Of a stretch of 64,000 nt of DNA, positions 60,857-64,000 are shown piece by piece (positions within the stretch are counted from its first letter, which is position 1; each line of letters begins with the position of its first letter). The stretch is from positions 3,782,001 through 3,846,000 of the forward strand of contig OZ246956.1 of NCBI GenBank assembly GCA_965232105.1, given 5' to 3'. Under the pieces are notes generated by a model that was not told the DNA's origin, did not search any database, and was given only the letters and a program-made list of their open reading frames with translations. The stretch comes from Multivorans sp965232105 (GTDB taxonomy: Bacteria; Acidobacteriota; Thermoanaerobaculia; Multivoradales; Multivoraceae). The translations under genes were made by a program, and so were the position numbers.

Positions 60857-62290
60857 GTGAGACCCGTGATCACAGAGTGTACTCGGTCGCAGCTTGAGTT
60901 CGGGTTCCACGGTCGTCGCCAGGTGACGGCCTGTTTCGACGGCGGCCGTTTGACGACGGAGGGCGGCGGGCTGCTGCTTCGGGAGACGGACGCTCGCATC
61001 GGTCTGCTGGAGCGCATGGCGTCGTGTTTTCGGGACTACCGGAATCCATCGGCGGTGGAGCACACGGTTCAGGACCTGGTGTCTCAGCGGGTCTACGGTC
61101 TGGCTCTGGGCTACGAGGACCTGAATGATCACAATCAGCTTCGCCTTGACGCGTTCATGGCGCTGCTGGTGGGCAAGTCGGACATCACGGGCGCCGATCG
61201 TCGTCGGGCGCGGGACAAGGGTCGCCCTCTGGCGAGCGCTTCCGGGTTGAATCGTCTGGAGCTGTCCCTGCCGGAGAAGGCTTCAGTGGACCGCTACAAG
61301 CGGATTCCCGCGGACAGTGCGGCCCTGGACCGTCTGTTGGTGGACCTGTTCCTGGAGGCTCATGATGAGGCGCCGGCGGAGATCGTGCTGGACCTCGACG
61401 CGACGGACGATCCTCTGCACGGGACCCAGGAGGGTCGGTTCTTCCACGGCTACTACCGGTGCTACTGCTACATGCCGCTGTACGCGTTCTGCGGCGAGCA
61501 CCTGCTGCTGGCGCGTCTGCAGCGGTCGAATCAGGATGCCAGCGTCGGCACGATCCGCGAGTTGGCGCCGATCGTGGCCCGGATTCGGGAGGCGTGGCCG
61601 GACACGCGGATCGTTCTGCGCGGCGACTCGGGCTTCTGCCGGGAGCGGATCATGGCCTGGTGCGAGGCGCAGGGGCTCTTCTATGTGGTCGGCGTGGCGA
61701 AGAATCGGCGCCTTGCGAGGCGGCTCGCGAAGGCGCTTGCGAAGTCGCGGCGCCGATTTCATGCGACCGAAAAGGCCTCGCGGCGGTATCGGGAGTTCCG
61801 CTACCGGACCCGCTCCACCTGGTCCCGCAAGAGGCGAGTGGTGGGCAAGGCGGAATGGCTCGAAAAGGGCTCGAATCCTCGCTTCATCGTCTCCAATCTG
61901 CCGAGAAGCCGAGCCGGCAAGCAGCCGCTCTACGAGCAGCTCTACTGCGCCCGCGGAGACATGGAAAACCGCATCAAGGAGCAGCAACTCGACCTCTTCG
62001 CCGACCGCACCTCCACCGCCACCATGGCCGCCAATCAACTCCGACTCTACTTCTCCTCCTTCGCCTACGTCCTGCTTGCCGCCGTCCGACGGCTCGCTCT
62101 CGCAGGCACCAGCAAAGCCCGACTCCAGTGCGGCACCCTGCGCCTCCGCTTCCTCAAGATCGCCGCCCGAGTACGCATCACCCACCGCCGCATCTGGATC
62201 CACCTGTCAAACGCCTTCCCCTGGCAGAACGACTTCGCCCAAGCCCTCGCAAACCTCCAACGAAAACCCCTCTACCACCCGCCGGCCTGA
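60857..62290 (+). CDS. IS1380-family DDE transposase
   Basis: This 477-residue transposase starts with GTG 60857. The RNase-H-like acidic triad is visible: Asp in LDLDATDDPLHG, Asp in LRGDSGFCRE, and Glu in RGDMENRIKEQQLDLF. Those segments are typical of IS1380 transposases (DDE_Tnp_1 group). The frame is complete, with no internal stop or shift. The remaining 230 bp to the right end of the element are non-coding. Confidence 0.93.
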   Translation: MRPVITECTRSQLEFGFHGRRQVTACFDGGRLTTEGGGLLLRETDARIGLLERMASCFRDYRNPSAVEHTVQDLVSQRVYGLALGYEDLNDHNQLRLDAFMALLVGKSDITGADRRRARDKGRPLASASGLNRLELSLPEKASVDRYKRIPADSAALDRLLVDLFLEAHDEAPAEIVLDLDATDDPLHGTQEGRFFHGYYRCYCYMPLYAFCGEHLLLARLQRSNQDASVGTIRELAPIVARIREAWPDTRIVLRGDSGFCRERIMAWCEAQGLFYVVGVAKNRRLARRLAKALAKSRRRFHATEKASRRYREFRYRTRSTWSRKRRVVGKAEWLEKGSNPRFIVSNLPRSRAGKQPLYEQLYCARGDMENRIKEQQLDLFADRTSTATMAANQLRLYFSSFAYVLLAAVRRLALAGTSKARLQCGTLRLRFLKIAARVRITHRRIWIHLSNAFPWQNDFAQALANLQRKPLYHPPA

Positions 62291-62532
62291 GACCGGACGA
62301 GAAACCCGACACCACAACACGCCGCCTCGCATCGACTCCACGCCGGAGTGCGCCCGAAGACCGACCGGACGCGCTGACTCAACCTCCTCCGACGCCTCGA
62401 TCCGCCAACTCCAACCCCACAGGCCTCCTGCCGAGCCTCCGACAGACCGAGGAACCGCCATCAAGAGGGCTTCCCGGCTTTAAGACCCCCCACTGATGCA
62501 GCGTCGGTGAAACATGCGGGCTAGGCCCGTCT

Positions 62533-62538
62533 GATAAT
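62533..62538 (+). promoter_or_regulatory. -10 half of the IS-split promoter
   Basis: GATAAT lies 47 nt upstream of ATG 62585 and was probably paired with TTGACA at 60756-60761 before the IS inserted. The sequence now lying upstream (AAACAT at the 17-nt spacing) is a poor -35, so expression may now depend on the IS end or on weak activity. Confidence 0.6.
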
Positions 62539-62550
62539 CTGCCGCCACCC

Positions 62551-62584
62551 ACAACAGGAGGTCCTCCACAACAGGAGGTCCTCC
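62551..62584 (+). repeat. Tandem 17-bp repeat carrying duplicated Shine-Dalgarno sequences
   Basis: ACAACAGGAGGTCCTCC is repeated exactly at 62551-62567 and 62568-62584, directly before ATG 62585. Each unit has GGAGG followed by its complement CCTCC. The second GGAGG (62574-62578) is 6 nt from the start codon, so local pairing could mask or expose the ribosome binding site. Confidence 0.7.
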
Positions 62585-62944
62585 ATGAGGAAAGAAACTT
62601 GGTTCCGTGGCCCGCTGCTGAGCGTGCTGTTCTTCGCAGTTCTGATCGGCGGCGCGCCGGCTACGGCGGCCGCTTCGAGCGAGAAGCCCCAGTCCACCAG
62701 CCAGCATCTGATGATCGGCGGCTGGATGATCACCGGAGCGTGCAACTTGTTTGGGGCTGGCCACAACATCACAAACTTCGGCACGGCGCTGATGACCGTT
62801 GTTGGGATTCTCAGCGGCAACGGCGGCGTAGCTGCTGCCGGCGCTGGCGGATGGGCGTACAACCGAATGATTGACTCGGCGTGTGCACAGATGGGATTGG
62901 GTCGCCATGCCGACGACGGTGATGACGACGATGGTGACGACTAG
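62585..62944 (+). CDS. Small exported protein with acidic C-terminal tail
   Basis: This 119-residue protein has a signal peptide (RKETWFRGPLLSVLFFAVLIGG, in parts, cleavage near ATAAAS). A Gly/Ala-rich hydrophobic middle (VVGILSGNGGVAAAGAGGWAY) resembles small membrane-inserting peptides, and the tail reads DDGDDDDGDD. I recognise no family. Its promoter appears to have been split by the IS upstream, and it is preceded by a duplicated Shine-Dalgarno leader. A secreted or membrane-active role is inference from composition. Confidence 0.6.
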   Translation: MRKETWFRGPLLSVLFFAVLIGGAPATAAASSEKPQSTSQHLMIGGWMITGACNLFGAGHNITNFGTALMTVVGILSGNGGVAAAGAGGWAYNRMIDSACAQMGLGRHADDGDDDDGDD

Positions 62945-63369
62945 CCCGACCAGTTCACCGCGACAGGCAAAGCCGCTGCCCGAGGTTGACCTCACGCAGT
63001 CGAACACCCGGATAGTGTGTGTCTGGGTGGAGTGGTTCAACAGGTTCCTTCGGCGAACGGCGCTACAGCGGTTCAAGGAGAACGGCACGAACCCGGGTTG
63101 GTTCTGAAGCCTGAGCTGCTCTTGCTAGCTCTTTCTGCCTCGACCATGCGCTGAGCTGTAGCCGAAGATCGATCATCTACTCCCCGCCGCCTCCAGGAAA
63201 CTGGAGGCGGCGGCTCTCACTTCATCTCCCGCATCCGCCGATCAGGAGTGGTTGCGGTCGATTAGCGTGCCCGGGCAGCCCGACGCCGTCCAGCCGTTCC
63301 GGGGTTCCGCCCACTGCCGCCCGCTGCCACGCGCCGCCGCAGCGCGACCGTTAGACTCTGGTTCGAGTC
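62945..63369 (+). other. Intergenic region with a hairpin; no confident gene
   Basis: These 425 bases between the small exported protein and nqrM hold no protein gene that I can support. A plus-strand frame ending at 63107 and a minus-strand frame across it have no ribosome binding site, motif or family look. The only clear structure is the 13-bp hairpin at 63184-63213. Confidence 0.5.
63184..63213 (+). terminator. 13-bp perfect hairpin with GAAA tetraloop
   Basis: CCGCCGCCTCCAG (63184-63196), loop GAAA, and CTGGAGGCGGCGG (63201-63213) form an unusually stable stem. It lies 240 nt after the small exported gene and 157 nt before nqrM. It probably ends the upstream transcript, although the following sequence is only moderately pyrimidine-rich. 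Confidence 0.5.
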
Positions 63370-63552
63370 ATGGCGATTCTGTTTCTGAGCATCACCGTCA
63401 TCGCTGTTTGCGTCGTCCTCATGTCGGTCGGCGTGCTGCTGAGTGGCCGCTGCCTGCGCGGTTCCTGCGGTGGTCCGGATGTTCTCGGACCCGACGGCGA
63501 GTCCCTCAGTTGCGCCAGCTGTCCGCTGCGACGGGCACGGGAGGACACCTGA
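63370..63552 (+). CDS. nqrM: Na+-NQR maturation protein NqrM
   Basis: This 60-residue protein has one N-terminal transmembrane helix followed by RGSCGG and CASCPLR. The cysteine layout (one in the SCGG motif, then CxxC) matches NqrM, which is needed to assemble the Fe site between NqrD and NqrE. It is separated from nqrA-F/apbE by the IS and the small exported gene. In other genomes nqrM usually follows apbE directly, so this arrangement was probably altered by insertion. TAGACT at 63352 could be its -10 box. Confidence 0.82.
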   Translation: MAILFLSITVIAVCVVLMSVGVLLSGRCLRGSCGGPDVLGPDGESLSCASCPLRRAREDT

Positions 63553-64000
63553 TCGCCACCGGTGGTGGTCCGGAGCGCCCGATCCAGGTCACCCATCACG
63601 GCGAGGCGCAGCCGTTCTCCCGCGGGCTGCTTGCACGAAGCCTCTACGCGGCCGGACTCGACTTCGACCGGGCCTACCGCCGGGTGGAACAACTTCAGCG
63701 ACAGTTGCAGCACGAAGGCACGACCGGCCTAGAAAAGCAGCAACTCGCCCAGCGGATCGCCGAGCTCCTCGAGGCGGAAGAGGGCGCGGACACGGCTCGT
63801 CGTTACCGTTTGATCCGTCGTCTGAGACGGCTCCCCAAACCCCTCGTCATCTACATCGGCGGCGCGGGAGGCACCGGAAAGTCGACTCTGGCGCTCGATC
63901 TGGCGCCGCAGCTCCGCATCTACCGGATCAACGCGACCGACACGGTGCGTCAGGTCATGCGGATGGTGTTTGCCCCGGCGATCCTTCCGGCTCTGCACGT
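63549..64000 (+). CDS. 2-phosphoglycerate-kinase-like protein, 5' part (runs off window)
   Basis: The open frame encodes an ATP-cone-like N-terminus (PFSRGLLARSLYAAGLDFDRAYR, in parts) and then a P-loop kinase: IGGAGGTGKSTLALDL, followed by INATDTVRQVMRMV. This order resembles archaeal-type 2-phosphoglycerate kinase. The start is unclear. CTG 63549, overlapping the nqrM stop with GGGAGG 4 nt upstream, is the best-placed codon; TTG 63510 is the first standard start but lacks a ribosome binding site. The 3' end lies beyond base 64000. Confidence 0.7.
   Translation, partial: MIATGGGPERPIQVTHHGEAQPFSRGLLARSLYAAGLDFDRAYRRVEQLQRQLQHEGTTGLEKQQLAQRIAELLEAEEGADTARRYRLIRRLRRLPKPLVIYIGGAGGTGKSTLALDLAPQLRIYRINATDTVRQVMRMVFAPAILPALH

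Larger units (their letters stand above)
60771..62520 (+). mobile_element. IS1380-family insertion sequence, intact
   Basis: This 1750-bp element has perfect 14-bp terminal inverted repeats, CCCGCATGTTTCAC (60771-60784) and its complement (62507-62520). It is flanked by a 4-bp target duplication CTAG (60767-60770 and 62521-62524). It carries one intact transposase gene with its own promoter. Its size and CC-starting ends suit the IS1380 family. Intact repeats, duplication and reading frame point to recent activity. It sits between apbE and nqrM. Confidence 0.88.

Noticed and set aside
62480..63107. Open frames on both strands across the small exported gene and the following gap (62480-63088 minus, 62871-63107 plus)
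   Set aside because: They lack ribosome binding sites and family features, and are biased by the GC-rich antisense of the real gene.
63350..63372. GGTTCGAGTC looked like a tRNA T-arm just before nqrM
   Set aside because: No acceptor, D or anticodon arm can be folded around it, and the 5-bp pairing is only GACTC/GAGTC. It is inside the nqrM leader.
1..64000. CRISPR arrays or prophage genes
   Set aside because: I found no regularly spaced direct repeats and no phage structural genes; the repeats reported are short and local.

Overview
This 64 kb window is GC-rich, densely coding DNA from a Gram-negative (diderm) bacterium. It has periplasmic and outer-membrane lipoproteins, an LpxL-type acyltransferase, an RND/MMPL exporter, TRAP-TAXI transport and a Na+-NQR complex. 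Complete coenzyme F420 synthesis next to an aryl-polyene-like cluster, Na+-NQR and an endonuclease-type MutL does not point to one familiar genus. My low-confidence guess is an uncultured environmental lineage such as Acidobacteriota or a deep proteobacterial group. No rRNA was seen and I could identify no tRNA.

Layout. (1) 1-15.7 kb: an aryl-polyene (APE)-like type II fatty-acid/polyketide cluster. A plus-strand arm carries ACP, two hot-dog dehydratases, KR, KS, ACP, AMP-ligase, acyltransferase, LolA-like protein and MMPL exporter. A central minus-strand arm carries KS, a Cys-less chain-length-factor-like KS and a flavin halogenase-like enzyme. A second plus-strand arm carries a lipoprotein, a membrane protein, a glycosyltransferase, a thioesterase and a periplasmic protein. 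(2) 15.7-24.1 kb: housekeeping and metabolism (mutL, recO, mgtE, RidA-like, F420/flavin LLM oxidoreductase, CoA-transferase, a vapBC module, GST). (3) 24.2-32.6 kb: TerC, then a coenzyme F420 operon (NADPH:F420 reductase, cofE, cofD, cofC, fused cofG/cofH) bracketed by two related Phd-VapC modules. (4) 32.6-43.4 kb: a defence-like island. It holds an ASCH protein with a GNAT-PIN-GNAT-like-ASCH-like multidomain protein, an MmeI-like single-chain restriction-modification enzyme, and a DuOB-DUF488-DUF488 cassette. Three ordinary genes sit inside it (an LLM oxidoreductase, a membrane protein and a PaaK-like ligase). (5) 43.4-52.6 kb: a minus-strand operon of enoyl-CoA hydratase, CinA-like protein, M16 peptidase, PQQ-type propeller, TAXI binding protein and TRAP permease. 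(6) 52.7-64 kb: nfuA, nqrABCDEF, apbE, an intact IS1380-type element with target duplication, a small secreted acidic protein, nqrM and the start of a 2-phosphoglycerate-kinase-like gene.

How the genes work together. The first 15 kb could prime, extend, reduce and dehydrate an acyl chain on ACPs, then move a polyene lipid to the outer membrane. The F420 operon makes a cofactor that the LLM-family oxidoreductases at 20.5 and 38.3 kb could use. ApbE would attach FMN to the visible SGAT threonines of NqrB and NqrC, and NqrM would help assemble the Fe site held by the NqrD/NqrE cysteines.

Most striking observations: the GNAT-PIN-GNAT-like-ASCH-like/ASCH pair (32,571-35,221); the DuOB-DUF488-DUF488 cassette with an apparently leaderless promoter; an IS insertion that split a TTGACA-N17-GATAAT promoter exactly in its spacer; and a VapC whose conserved N-terminus lies upstream of any usable start codon, in frame with the antitoxin stop.
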